Source: Oligella sp050920755 (lineage in GTDB: Bacteria; Pseudomonadota; Gammaproteobacteria; Burkholderiales; Burkholderiaceae_B). From it: a stretch of 64,000 bases of DNA. The stretch is taken from positions 992,001 through 1,056,000 of the forward strand of contig NZ_CP158480.1 in the NCBI RefSeq assembly GCF_050920755.1. The letters run 5' to 3'. Positions 19,001 to 25,957 of the stretch are shown here, in pieces. Numbering within the stretch: position 1 is the stretch's first letter; every line of letters starts with the position of its first letter. Both the position numbers and the translations under genes were made by a program. The notes under the pieces are model-generated. The model was not told where the DNA came from. It saw only the letters and a program-made list of their open reading frames with translations, and made no database searches.

Positions 19001-19310
19001 TACAGCTGCCAAAATCAGTGAGGCCGGTATTCCGGTACAAACCGTGAATAAGGTCACAGAGGGTCGCCCACATATTGTGGATATGATTAAAAACGATGAA
19101 ATCGATATGGTAATTAACACTGTTGAAGAGCGTCGTAATGCGATTAATGACTCGAAGACCATTCGTACTCATGCCTTAGCCGGTAGTTTGACTTTCTTTA
19201 CTACTATCGCCGGTGCTGATGCAGCGGTTCAGGGTATGCTTTATATGCGTGCTTCCAAGGCCATGAATGTCTACTCTTTACAAGAGTTACACAAAGATGT
19301 TCATCAATAG
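16071..19310 (+). CDS. carB: Carbamoyl-phosphate synthase large subunit
   Basis: Makes carbamoyl phosphate from bicarbonate, two ATP and ammonia; 1079 residues, full length. Two homologous synthetase halves are visible, each with an ATP-grasp domain: the first with ILIVGAGPIVIGQACEFDYS and MGGQTALNCALDLG, the second with VLGGGPNRIGQGIEFDYCC and QYGGQTPLKLARALE. The oligomerisation region lies between them, and the C-terminal methylglyoxal-synthase-like allosteric domain begins near residue 940. No missing motif is seen. Because CarA has lost its catalytic residues, this subunit would have to use free ammonia unless another glutaminase partner exists elsewhere. Confidence 0.97.
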   Translation: MPKRTDIKSILIVGAGPIVIGQACEFDYSGAQACKALKADGYRTILVNSNPATIMTDPETADVTYIEPITWQAVERIIEVERPDALLATMGGQTALNCALDLGRHGVLEKYGVELIGANEEAIEKAEDRMKFKDAMTKIGLDSAKSGIAHSMEEAWEVQRNIAQEIGTSGFPVVIRPSFTLGGTGGGIAYNPEEFETICQRGLEASPTSELLIEESLLGWKEYEMEVVRDAADNCIIVCSIENLDPMGVHTGDSITVAPAQTMTAKEYRIMHDASLAILREIGVAAGGSNVQFAVNPDNGRIIVIEMNPRVSRSSALASKATGFPIAKVAARLAVGYTLDELKNEIADSKIPVSFEPTIDYVVTKIPRFAFEKFPQADDRLTTQMKSVGEVMAIGRTFKESFQKALRGLEVGVDGLNQMTIDREKLQVELAEPGPQRIWYVGDAFAKGFSLEEVHQLTKIDLWFLEQIKEIVDIELALEKMTLASIDPETMRELKRNGFSDRRLAYLLDTTEAEVRKNRHQNNIRPVYKRVDTCAGEFPTSTAYFYSTYEEECEAKPTDKKKIIVLGGGPNRIGQGIEFDYCCVHASFALRDDGYETIMINCNPETVSTDYDTSDRLYFEPLTLEDVLEIVEVEKPVGMIVQYGGQTPLKLARALEANGVPIIGTSPESIDVAEDRERFQKLLQKLGLRQPPNRTARTESEALAQAAEIGYPLVVRPSYVLGGRAMEIVHEQSDLERYMREAVKVSNDSPVLLDHFLNNAIEVDVDCIFDGEQVFIGGVMQHIEQAGVHSGDSACSLPPYSLDDTMVEEIKRQTGLMAKALDVKGLMNVQFAIQEGEVYVLEVNPRASRTVPFVSKATGLQLAKIAARTMAGMTLAEQGVDKEVVPPFYSVKEAVFPFVKFPSVDTILGPEMKSTGEVMGVGKTFGEAFLKSQIGAGATLPEFGTVFLSVKDQDKDKALEIAKGLHDLGFKLRATRGTAAKISEAGIPVQTVNKVTEGRPHIVDMIKNDEIDMVINTVEERRNAINDSKTIRTHALAGSLTFFTTIAGADAAVQGMLYMRASKAMNVYSLQELHKDVHQ

Positions 19311-19322
19311 TGCATGCTGAAC

Positions 19323-19355
19323 AAAGCCCGAAATCAGTGATAGATTTCGGGCTTT
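19323..19355. terminator. Bidirectional terminator between carB and the phosphatase gene
   Basis: An 11-bp perfect stem (19325-19335 with 19343-19353, AGCCCGAAATC) is flanked by A residues on one side and T residues on the other. It lies between the convergent ends of carB and the minus-strand gene. Confidence 0.75.
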
Positions 19356-19368
19356 CTGCTGTTCTGAA

Positions 19369-20022
19369 CTAGGCCAAGTGTTCCAAATGGGCACCATGGC
19401 CCCAATCAATAAGCTCCCAAGCACCGTCTTTAAAGCGGACATGATTAATCGTGGTGTTACGTTGTAAAACCTCACGCTGAGCGGTATTGTCTAAGCCTTT
19501 AAAATAGCGCCACATCATATCGAGCGCACCGCCATGAGAAATAATCACCACCAGCTCGCCCGGATATCTTTGCGTAATGCCGTGCAGCGCACCCTGTATA
19601 CGCTTTGAAAAAACGTCCAAGGGCTCAACCGCCAATTTCTCGGCAAAATCCTTGGGCGTGGCGTGTTGTACCGTATAAAAGTGATTAAAAGCCTCGCGCC
19701 AGTTTTGACCCTCCAGCTTACCGTAATTACGTTCCCGCAAATCGATATCAATTTGAATTTCCAGGGATAGTTCCTGTGCCAGCGGTGTGGCGGTTTGAAC
19801 GGCACGCTTTAAATCACTGGTGTAAATACGTGATAGCTTTAAACCATGTGTCTCATAAAGCTTTTGGAGATAGTTATTCTGTAAGTAGTTTCTTAGATGC
19901 TCGGCCTGATTTTTGCCGGTCTCGTTTAGGCTAATATCAGACCAACCTTGTAAACGTTGCAAAGCATTCCAATCCGTCTCACCATGGCGGATAATTAATA
20001 AGTCAGTGCTACGTCCGGACAT
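19369..20022 (-). CDS. Histidine phosphatase family protein (phosphoglycerate mutase-like)
   Basis: Member of the dPGM/CobC/GpmB branch of histidine phosphatases, 217 residues. The start at 20022 (MSGRSTDLL) has GAGGAG seven bases upstream; a longer frame from 20058 has no such site. The catalytic RHGETDWN motif is at residues 12-19, with the second Arg in SDLKRAVQTATPLA, the Glu in ERNYGKLEGQNW and the second His in VIISHGGALD. Substrate cannot be assigned: relatives act on phosphoglycerate, nucleotide precursors or cobalamin ribazole phosphate. Convergent with carB, divergent from the permease gene. Confidence 0.85.
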   Translation of the reverse strand: MSGRSTDLLIIRHGETDWNALQRLQGWSDISLNETGKNQAEHLRNYLQNNYLQKLYETHGLKLSRIYTSDLKRAVQTATPLAQELSLEIQIDIDLRERNYGKLEGQNWREAFNHFYTVQHATPKDFAEKLAVEPLDVFSKRIQGALHGITQRYPGELVVIISHGGALDMMWRYFKGLDNTAQREVLQRNTTINHVRFKDGAWELIDWGHGAHLEHLA

Positions 20023-20150
20023 TGTCACTCCTCTTTGTGGGTTCAAATCAGGCTTCATTCTATCACTTCAAAGGCATTAGGAGTAGCAAGGCCTCATGCT
20101 AAAATTAGTAGCGTAAATATCGTTCTTATTTCTTTTTAAGGGGGCATCTC

Positions 20151-21596
20151 ATGACGGATAAGTCTCAATCCACATCAGATGAAGCAGTGGGCTTTGGCTA
20201 TAGTGGCGAAGAAAGTGTGGCAGTAGAATCGGGGCAGCCGCAGGGCGAGGATAAGTCGCTGCAGTCTCCCGAGAGTGCATCTTGGTATCCTAAATGGCGT
20301 TTAGTGCCTAATTTAAAAGCCGGTCAGATGATTGCACCGGATGAGCGCTTGCCGTTGGGCCAATCTCTGGTGATGGGCGTGCAACACGTGGTAGCCATGT
20401 TCGGTGCCACGGTGTTAGGACCCTTATTGATGGGTTTTGATGCTAATCTAGCAGTCTTAATGTCAGGTATCGGTACCTTAATCTTTTTCTTTTTAGTTAA
20501 AGGTCAGGTGCCGAGTTATTTGGGTTCCAGCTTTGCCTTTATCGGTGGGGTCGTATCGGTGACGGCCTATAGCGGTTTCGGTTTAAATGCCAATATCGGG
20601 GTGGCTCTGGGGGCCATTATTATATGTGGTCTGATCTATACCTTGATTGGTCTGGTGGTTTGGCATTTTAATGCCAAGGGTAGTGCCGCTGCGGTGATTG
20701 AGAAGTTTATGCCGCCGGTGGTGACCGGCGCCATTGTTGCCGTGATCGGTTTAAATCTCGCGCCGGTGGCTGCCAAAGGTGCCATGGCCAGTGGCAGTAC
20801 CTATGATGCCGTTATGGCAATAGTTACGATGACCAGTGTTGCTATAGTGGCTGTTTTTACTCGCGGTATGCTGCAACGCTTATTAATCTTGGTCGGTTTG
20901 GTCTTATCCTATTTGGTGTATTATATTTTCAGCAATCTTTTAGGTTTTGGTACGCCGGTGGACTTGAGTGCGGTGGCGGCGGCTCCTTGGTTCGGTTTAC
21001 CGACTTTTTATAAGCCGGAGTTTCAGCTTTCCGCAATCACTATTATTGCACCGGTAGCGATTATTTTAATTGCCGAAAATTTGGGCCATATCCGTGCCGT
21101 CAGTGCCATGACCGGACGCGACTTAGATCAGTATTTAGGTCGTGCCTTTGTAGGTGATGGGGTGGCGACCATGGTGGCAGCTTCGGTGGGTGGTACCGGT
21201 GTGACCACCTATGGTGAAAATATCGGTGTGATGTCGGTAACACGTATTTATTCGACGTTAATCTTTGTGATTGCGGCATTGTTTGCAATTATCCTAGGTT
21301 TCTCACCAAAGTTCGGTGCTTTGATTCATAGCGTACCGGCACCAGTTTTAGGTGGCGTCTCTGTGGTTGTATTCGGTTTGATTGCGATTGCAGGCGCTCG
21401 TATCTGGGTGATTAACCGGGTTGATTTTTCGGATAACCGTAATTTGATTGTCGCAGCCATTGCGGTTATTTTGGGTGCGGGTAATTTTACGATTGAATTG
21501 GGCTTTTTTAAGTTTGAGGGCATTGGTACCGCTACCTTCGGAGCTATTTTGCTGTATCAGCTTCTAAGCCTTAAGCGTGGAAACAAAAAGTCATAG
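20151..21596 (+). CDS. NCS2 family uracil/pyrimidine permease
   Basis: Inner-membrane nucleobase:proton symporter of the NCS2 family, 481 residues, with about 14 hydrophobic segments after a polar N-terminal extension of some 55 residues. Diagnostic parts are QHVVAMFGATVLGPLLMG (TM1), PSYLGSSFAFIGG (the substrate-site half helix), ENLGHIRAVSAMTGRDL and GGTGVTTYGENIGVMSVTR. These resemble UraA and RutG rather than the xanthine branch. The position next to carAB suggests pyrimidine salvage, but the gene has its own start (AAGGGGG site at about 20140) and its own terminator. Confidence 0.87.
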   Translation: MTDKSQSTSDEAVGFGYSGEESVAVESGQPQGEDKSLQSPESASWYPKWRLVPNLKAGQMIAPDERLPLGQSLVMGVQHVVAMFGATVLGPLLMGFDANLAVLMSGIGTLIFFFLVKGQVPSYLGSSFAFIGGVVSVTAYSGFGLNANIGVALGAIIICGLIYTLIGLVVWHFNAKGSAAAVIEKFMPPVVTGAIVAVIGLNLAPVAAKGAMASGSTYDAVMAIVTMTSVAIVAVFTRGMLQRLLILVGLVLSYLVYYIFSNLLGFGTPVDLSAVAAAPWFGLPTFYKPEFQLSAITIIAPVAIILIAENLGHIRAVSAMTGRDLDQYLGRAFVGDGVATMVAASVGGTGVTTYGENIGVMSVTRIYSTLIFVIAALFAIILGFSPKFGALIHSVPAPVLGGVSVVVFGLIAIAGARIWVINRVDFSDNRNLIVAAIAVILGAGNFTIELGFFKFEGIGTATFGAILLYQLLSLKRGNKKS

Positions 21597-21609
21597 TTTC
21601 ACACGGATG

Positions 21610-21635
21610 AGTACTTGATTTTCAAGTGCTTTTTT
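21610..21635 (+). terminator. Terminator of the uracil permease gene
   Basis: A 9-bp stem (21610-21618 with 21622-21630, one G-T pair) with a TTT loop is followed by five T residues, 13 bases after the stop codon. Confidence 0.75.
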
Positions 21636-21643
21636 AGCATAAT
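21616..21643 (+). promoter_or_regulatory. Candidate greA promoter
   Basis: TTGATT (21616-21621) and CATAAT (21638-21643) are separated by 16 bases and overlap the permease terminator. A transcript from here would begin near 21650, just ahead of the hairpin at 21657. Confidence 0.5.
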
Positions 21644-21656
21644 AGAGCTAACTCTT

Positions 21657-21685
21657 CCCCGACTGTGTTGGTCGGGGTTTTATTT
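21657..21685 (+). terminator. Attenuator-like terminator in the greA leader
   Basis: A perfect 7-bp stem CCCCGAC/GTCGGGG (21657-21663 with 21671-21677) is followed by TTTTATTTTTT. It sits about 75-100 bases before the greA start and just after the candidate promoter, so it could release a short leader RNA. In E. coli the greA leader also ends partly at a terminator, giving the GraL RNAs; equivalence here is inference. Confidence 0.6.
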
Positions 21686-21761
21686 TTTAGCGCCCGTAGA
21701 TTGCCGTAGTGGCAGTTGTTGAGGGCGCTCTTTTAATTGTATTTATGGGTAGAGGTAGATC

Positions 21762-22238
21762 ATGTCAGGTATTCCTTTAACTGTTGCCGGTGCCAAGCGT
21801 CTTAATGATGAATTAGCTAATTTAAAAACGGTTGAGCGACCTGCTGTTATTGAGGCAATTGCTGTCGCTCGTGCGCATGGCGATCTCTCTGAAAATGCAG
21901 AGTATGATGCGGCGCGTGAGCGTCAGAGTTTTGTTGAGGGCCGTATCAAGGAGCTTGAAGCCGCTTTATCGGCAGCCAATATCATTGATCCCGCCACTTT
22001 AGATGCCGGCGATCGTATTGTTTTCGGTGCCACGGTTGAGCTTGAGGACTTGGATACGGGTGAGCAACTGAAGTATCAAATCGTGGGTGATATTGAATCG
22101 GATATTCGTCAGAATTTGATTTCCGTTTCCAGTCCGGTTGCGCGTGCTTTAATCGGTAAGCATGAGGGTGAGGTGGTGACGGTGGTTGTCCCTTCAGGTG
22201 AGCGTGAATTCGAGATTTTATCGGTTGTTTATCAATAA
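21762..22238 (+). CDS. greA: Transcription elongation factor GreA
   Basis: Rescues backtracked RNA polymerase by stimulating transcript cleavage in the secondary channel; 158 residues, the standard length. The N-terminal coiled coil carries the catalytic acidic tip in HGDLSENAEYDAARERQ and the C-terminal FKBP-like domain ends EREFEILSVVYQ. Start ATG 21762 follows AGAGGTAG. greA often follows carB in Burkholderiales; here the phosphatase and permease genes lie between them. Confidence 0.97.
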   Translation: MSGIPLTVAGAKRLNDELANLKTVERPAVIEAIAVARAHGDLSENAEYDAARERQSFVEGRIKELEAALSAANIIDPATLDAGDRIVFGATVELEDLDTGEQLKYQIVGDIESDIRQNLISVSSPVARALIGKHEGEVVTVVVPSGEREFEILSVVYQ

Positions 22239-22272
22239 GCTAAGTTAAGCGATAAGCGCCTTTTTTGATTTA

Positions 22273-22309
22273 AAAAATCCTCTCGCCCGTATCTGGCGAG
22301 AGGATTTTT
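22273..22309. terminator. Strong terminator after greA
   Basis: An 11-bp perfect stem (22277-22287 with 22295-22305, core TCCTCTCGCC) is bordered by A5 on the left and TTTTT on the right, so it can work in both directions between greA and the minus-strand yhbY region. No supportable gene lies between here and 22501. Confidence 0.88.
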
Positions 22310-22501
22310 AATGCTTTTCACTTAAGCAATTGCTACTCTTCAGCGCGCATCGCTCGTACCTTTTTCACCTGAGCCGTACTGACGGAAGCGGCTTTATTAA
22401 TCGAGTGCCATAAAACTCCGTTCTTCAGGATGGAGATATAAGGCACAAACGGCGTAAGCCGTTTTAAACCTAACCCGCAAATCCGAGCGCATTTATCATC
22501 C

Positions 22502-23065
22502 CTAATCCATGCGACGACGTCCGGCTCTCAGGCTTAAAGCACTGGTAGGGCGACGGCGTGCACGCGGTGCGGCTGATTTGGCAGCGGCTTTGTCGGCACG
22601 GCGACCGAAAAAGGCCTTGGCAATATCGCGATTACTTTCAGCCGTTTTGGGCTTGGCCTGTTTATAGGGGCGATTGAGCTTTTTACCCTCAGCCGCGATG
22701 CGTTTAGGGGTATAGGCCTCACCCGCTTTACGATAACTGCGTTGGTTTTGAGGGGCAAATTCATCATAAGGCTCGGTATCAATGACGGATTTACCGGGAC
22801 GGTATAAAATCAATATCTTACCTAAATGGTGAATATTGGCACAAGACAGCTCATCACAGATTTTATCGAGCATGTTGCCGCGCTCTTGGCGATCATCTGA
22901 GGCAACCTTAACCTTAATCAGACTATGGGCGCTTAAGTTGCGATCGATCTCTTTTAATACGGCCTCAGTCAAACCGTTGTCACCGATTTGTACAACGGGC
23001 TTGAGTGAGTGAGCCGCAGAACGTAGCGTACTACGTTCCTTAGAAGTTAGTTCAAGAATAGACAT
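22502..23065 (-). CDS. yhbY: YhbY family RNA-binding protein (CRM domain) with long basic tail
   Basis: Ribosome-assembly-associated CRM-domain protein. The start at 23065 (MSILELTSKERSTLR) agrees with family length at the N-terminus; ATG 23080 would add five residues and overlap the rlmE start codon. The CRM core is seen in LKPVVQIGDNGLTEAVLKEID and HSLIKVKVASDD. The domain ends near residue 95, and the remaining half is a Lys/Arg/Ala-rich, probably disordered extension ending RRPTSALSLRAGRRRMD, which may bind RNA. It is divergent from rlmE with only 14 bases between start codons. Confidence 0.88.
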   Translation of the reverse strand: MSILELTSKERSTLRSAAHSLKPVVQIGDNGLTEAVLKEIDRNLSAHSLIKVKVASDDRQERGNMLDKICDELSCANIHHLGKILILYRPGKSVIDTEPYDEFAPQNQRSYRKAGEAYTPKRIAAEGKKLNRPYKQAKPKTAESNRDIAKAFFGRRADKAAAKSAAPRARRRPTSALSLRAGRRRMD

Positions 23066-23079
23066 AGGAATGATTGGCA

Positions 23080-23718
23080 ATGGCCAAAAAGAAATTTTCC
23101 AAAAACTGGATTCATCAACATATTAATGATCCATACGTAAAGCTTGCTCAGCAAAAGGGCTATAGAGCAAGAGCTGCATTTAAGCTTATCGAGATTTTAG
23201 AGACTGAAAAGCTGATGCGTCAAGGGGATATTATAGTAGACTTAGGCGCCGCACCCGGCAGTTGGTCGCAGGTTGCGCGAGAAAGATTAGTGACCCCTTC
23301 CGGTGAGCTGGATGGTCGCGTGATTGCTTTAGACCTTTTACCGATGGAGGAGATTGCCGGCGTTGAGTTCTTCCAAGGGGATTTTCGTGAGGACGAGGTC
23401 TTGCATGAACTGGAGCAAAGGCTCGGTGGGCAAAGGGTGGATTTGGTGATTTCCGATATGGCGCCGAATCTCTCCGGAGTAGGGCCGGCCGATGCGGCCA
23501 GGATCCGGCATGTGTGTGAATTAGTGCTGGAGTTTGCGCTTGCGCATTTACAGCCCGAGGGGGCGGTAATTGTTAAGGCCTTTCACGGTAGTGGCTTTTC
23601 ACAAATTGTCGAGCTCTTTAAGCGTCACTTTAAGCGCGTTGTCGAACGTAAGCCCAAGGCCTCACGTGACCGCTCTGCAGAAACTTTTTTAGTTGCCAAG
23701 GGTCTCAAGGAGTCCTAA
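23080..23718 (+). CDS. rlmE: 23S rRNA (uridine2552-2'-O)-methyltransferase RlmE
   Basis: SAM-dependent 2'-O-methylation of U2552 in the 50S A-loop; 212 residues. The start is ATG 23080 with AGGA about ten bases upstream; TTG 23074 is in frame but unlikely. Visible: GYRARAAFKLIEI (contains the catalytic Lys), the SAM site VDLGAAPGSWSQVA, the catalytic Asp region VISDMAPNLSG and Lys in GAVIVKAFHGSGF with RSAETFLVAKG at the end. Neighbour of ftsH as in many proteobacteria. Confidence 0.95.
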   Translation: MAKKKFSKNWIHQHINDPYVKLAQQKGYRARAAFKLIEILETEKLMRQGDIIVDLGAAPGSWSQVARERLVTPSGELDGRVIALDLLPMEEIAGVEFFQGDFREDEVLHELEQRLGGQRVDLVISDMAPNLSGVGPADAARIRHVCELVLEFALAHLQPEGAVIVKAFHGSGFSQIVELFKRHFKRVVERKPKASRDRSAETFLVAKGLKES

Positions 23719-23741
23719 CAGGGATTTTTATTAGCAAATCG

Positions 23742-23769
23742 CTTGAGATATCATATTTTACCCCCACTA
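23742..23769 (+). promoter_or_regulatory. Sigma-32-like heat-shock promoter ahead of ftsH
   Basis: CTTGAGA (23742-23748), a 13-base spacer and CCCCACTA (23762-23769) resemble the sigma-32 consensus CTTGAAA-N13-CCCCATNT with one and two-three mismatches. The same stretch could serve sigma-70 (TTGAGA, 19-base spacer, TATAAT 23768-23773). It is the only clear promoter between rlmE and ftsH. Confidence 0.55.
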
Positions 23770-23895
23770 TAATAAGTTAGAATAAAGCATAGTCACTAAA
23801 ATGCAGCAAGTCTTAATGCCAAGCTTACGATTTGCTGTATTTATTGTCTTAGTGTTTTATTATTATCAGATTCGGTTTTTTTGGAGTACGATGCC

Positions 23896-25872
23896 TTGAA
23901 TAATTCCTTTTCGAAATTTGCCATCTGGGCGATAATTGCGATGGTTCTATTTACGGTCTTCAGGCAGCTTGATACGCCGTCAGTGCCTACAGACACCGTG
24001 ACTTATTCGCAGTTTTTGGAAGATGCAAAGCAAGGTAAGTTATCTAGAGTTGAAATCCAGGGTGACAAGTTGACAGTCACCCCGGCTAATGGCCGTACCT
24101 ATTCCTTGACCGCACCCCGCGATCTTTGGATGGTCAGTGATTTGATTCGTGATGGCGTGCAGGTGACAGCACGTCCGCCTGAGCAGCCTTCTTTCTTTGT
24201 AAGTGCCTTATTATCATGGTTCCCGATGCTTTTATTGATCGGGGTTTGGATTTTCTTTATGCGCCAAATGCAGGGCGGCGGCAAGGGCGGAGCCTTCAGC
24301 TTCGGTAAGTCACGCGCCCGTATGTTGGATCAAAACAGCAATCGAATTACCTTTGCCGATGTTGCAGGATGTGATGAGGCCAAAGAGGAAGTGAGCGAGA
24401 TTGTTGAATTCTTGCGTGACCCTTCGCGTTTTCAGCGTTTAGGTGGTCGTATTCCTCGCGGCGTGTTGATGGTGGGCTCACCCGGTACCGGTAAAACGCT
24501 ATTAGCTAAAGCGATTGCCGGTGAGGCTAAAGTACCGTTCTTTACCATTTCCGGTTCGGACTTCGTTGAAATGTTCGTGGGTGTGGGTGCATCACGGGTT
24601 CGCGATATGTTCGAAACGGCTAAAAAGCATGCTCCTTGCATTATCTTTATTGACGAGATCGATGCGGTCGGTCGCCAGCGTGGCGCCGGCGTCGGTGGCG
24701 GTAATGACGAGCGTGAGCAGACGCTTAACCAGATGTTGGTTGAAATGGACGGTTTCGAGTCCGGTCAGAGTGTGATTGTTATCGCTGCCACTAACCGTCC
24801 CGATGTGTTGGATCCGGCTTTATTGCGTCCCGGTCGTTTTGACCGTCAGGTAGTGGTTTCTCTACCGGATGTACGCGGTCGTGAACAAATCCTAAAAGTG
24901 CATATGCGTAAAGTACACGTTGCGCCTAATGTCGACGCTTCAGTCATTGCGCGTGGTACCCCGGGCTTCTCCGGTGCCGACTTGGCTAACTTGGTTAACG
25001 AGGCCGCTTTATTCGCTGCTCGCCGCAACGGCCGCATGGTGGATATGGTCGACTTTGAGCAGGCCAAGGATAAAATTATCATGGGTGCAGAGCGTCGCTC
25101 CATGGTGATGCCTGAAGAGGAGCGTCTAAACACCGCTTACCATGAGTCAGGTCACGCTTTAGTGGCGCGTTTATTGCCTAAGACTGACCCGGTTCACAAA
25201 GTAACGATTATCCCGCGCGGTCGTGCTTTGGGTGTTACTATGCAGTTGCCTGAAAATGACCGTTACAGTATGGATAAAGAGCGTTTGCTCAATATGATTG
25301 CGGTCTTATTCGGTGGTCGTATTGCTGAGGAAGTTTTTATGAATCAGATGACGACCGGCGCTTCTAATGACTTTGAACGCGCTACTCAAATCGCTCGCGA
25401 TATTGTGACTCGCTACGGTATGACTGATTCTTTGGGCCCAATGGTGTATGCGGAAAATGACACCGATCCTTTCTTAGGTCGTCAAATGTCTCGTTCTTCG
25501 CATATGTCTGAAGCCACCATGCAAAAGGTAGACGCCGAGATTCGTGCCATTATTGATGAGCAGTACAGCGTTGCCCGTAAACTGATCGAAGACAATAAGG
25601 ATAAAATGCATGCCATGGCCAAGGCCTTAATGGAGTGGGAAACGATTGATGCGGAGCAGGTTGAGGACATTATGCAGGGTCGTCCGCCGCGTCCGCCTAA
25701 AGTACCTGATCAGCCTTATGATTCTAAGCCTCCCGGCGCCGGTAATGCGCCGCAAGCAGAAGCGGCCGATACGCAAAAGCCGACCAAGGATGACGGCGAA
25801 AGTGGCAAGGATAAAAAAGACAAAAAGGACATAAAGGACGGAGATAGTGATAAGCCTGTCGAAGCGCTTTAA
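23896..25872 (+). CDS. ftsH: ATP-dependent zinc metalloprotease FtsH
   Basis: Membrane-anchored AAA+ protease for quality control of membrane proteins and turnover of regulators such as sigma-32. I choose TTG 23896, giving MNNSFSKFAIW as in relatives, with GGAG nine bases upstream; TTG 23881 lies on top of that ribosome site. The product has 658 residues: two membrane segments (about residues 7-24 and 98-119), Walker A GSPGTGKTLLAKA, Walker B CIIFIDEIDAVG, second region of homology ATNRPDVLDPALLRPGRF and zinc site HESGH with the downstream Asp. The C-terminal 50 residues are Pro/Lys/Asp-rich and probably disordered. Confidence 0.95.
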   Translation: MNNSFSKFAIWAIIAMVLFTVFRQLDTPSVPTDTVTYSQFLEDAKQGKLSRVEIQGDKLTVTPANGRTYSLTAPRDLWMVSDLIRDGVQVTARPPEQPSFFVSALLSWFPMLLLIGVWIFFMRQMQGGGKGGAFSFGKSRARMLDQNSNRITFADVAGCDEAKEEVSEIVEFLRDPSRFQRLGGRIPRGVLMVGSPGTGKTLLAKAIAGEAKVPFFTISGSDFVEMFVGVGASRVRDMFETAKKHAPCIIFIDEIDAVGRQRGAGVGGGNDEREQTLNQMLVEMDGFESGQSVIVIAATNRPDVLDPALLRPGRFDRQVVVSLPDVRGREQILKVHMRKVHVAPNVDASVIARGTPGFSGADLANLVNEAALFAARRNGRMVDMVDFEQAKDKIIMGAERRSMVMPEEERLNTAYHESGHALVARLLPKTDPVHKVTIIPRGRALGVTMQLPENDRYSMDKERLLNMIAVLFGGRIAEEVFMNQMTTGASNDFERATQIARDIVTRYGMTDSLGPMVYAENDTDPFLGRQMSRSSHMSEATMQKVDAEIRAIIDEQYSVARKLIEDNKDKMHAMAKALMEWETIDAEQVEDIMQGRPPRPPKVPDQPYDSKPPGAGNAPQAEAADTQKPTKDDGESGKDKKDKKDIKDGDSDKPVEAL

Positions 25873-25886
25873 GCTATCTTGATATC

Positions 25887-25920
25887 AAGGCACTGTAAGC
25901 GGTTTTTGCAGTGCCTTTTT
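25887..25920 (+). terminator. Terminator after ftsH
   Basis: AAGGCACTG (25887-25895) pairs with CAGTGCCTT (25909-25917) and runs into a T tract, 14 bases after the ftsH stop. It separates ftsH from folP, although some readthrough is possible. Confidence 0.8.
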
Positions 25921-25957
25921 CTATTTTTCAATTCCCTGATTAACAATCATAACTGTT

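Noticed and set aside
16071..19310. Long antisense open frames inside carB, addA, ftsH and pstC
   Set aside because: They have no ribosome sites or family motifs and mirror the codon pattern of the real genes.
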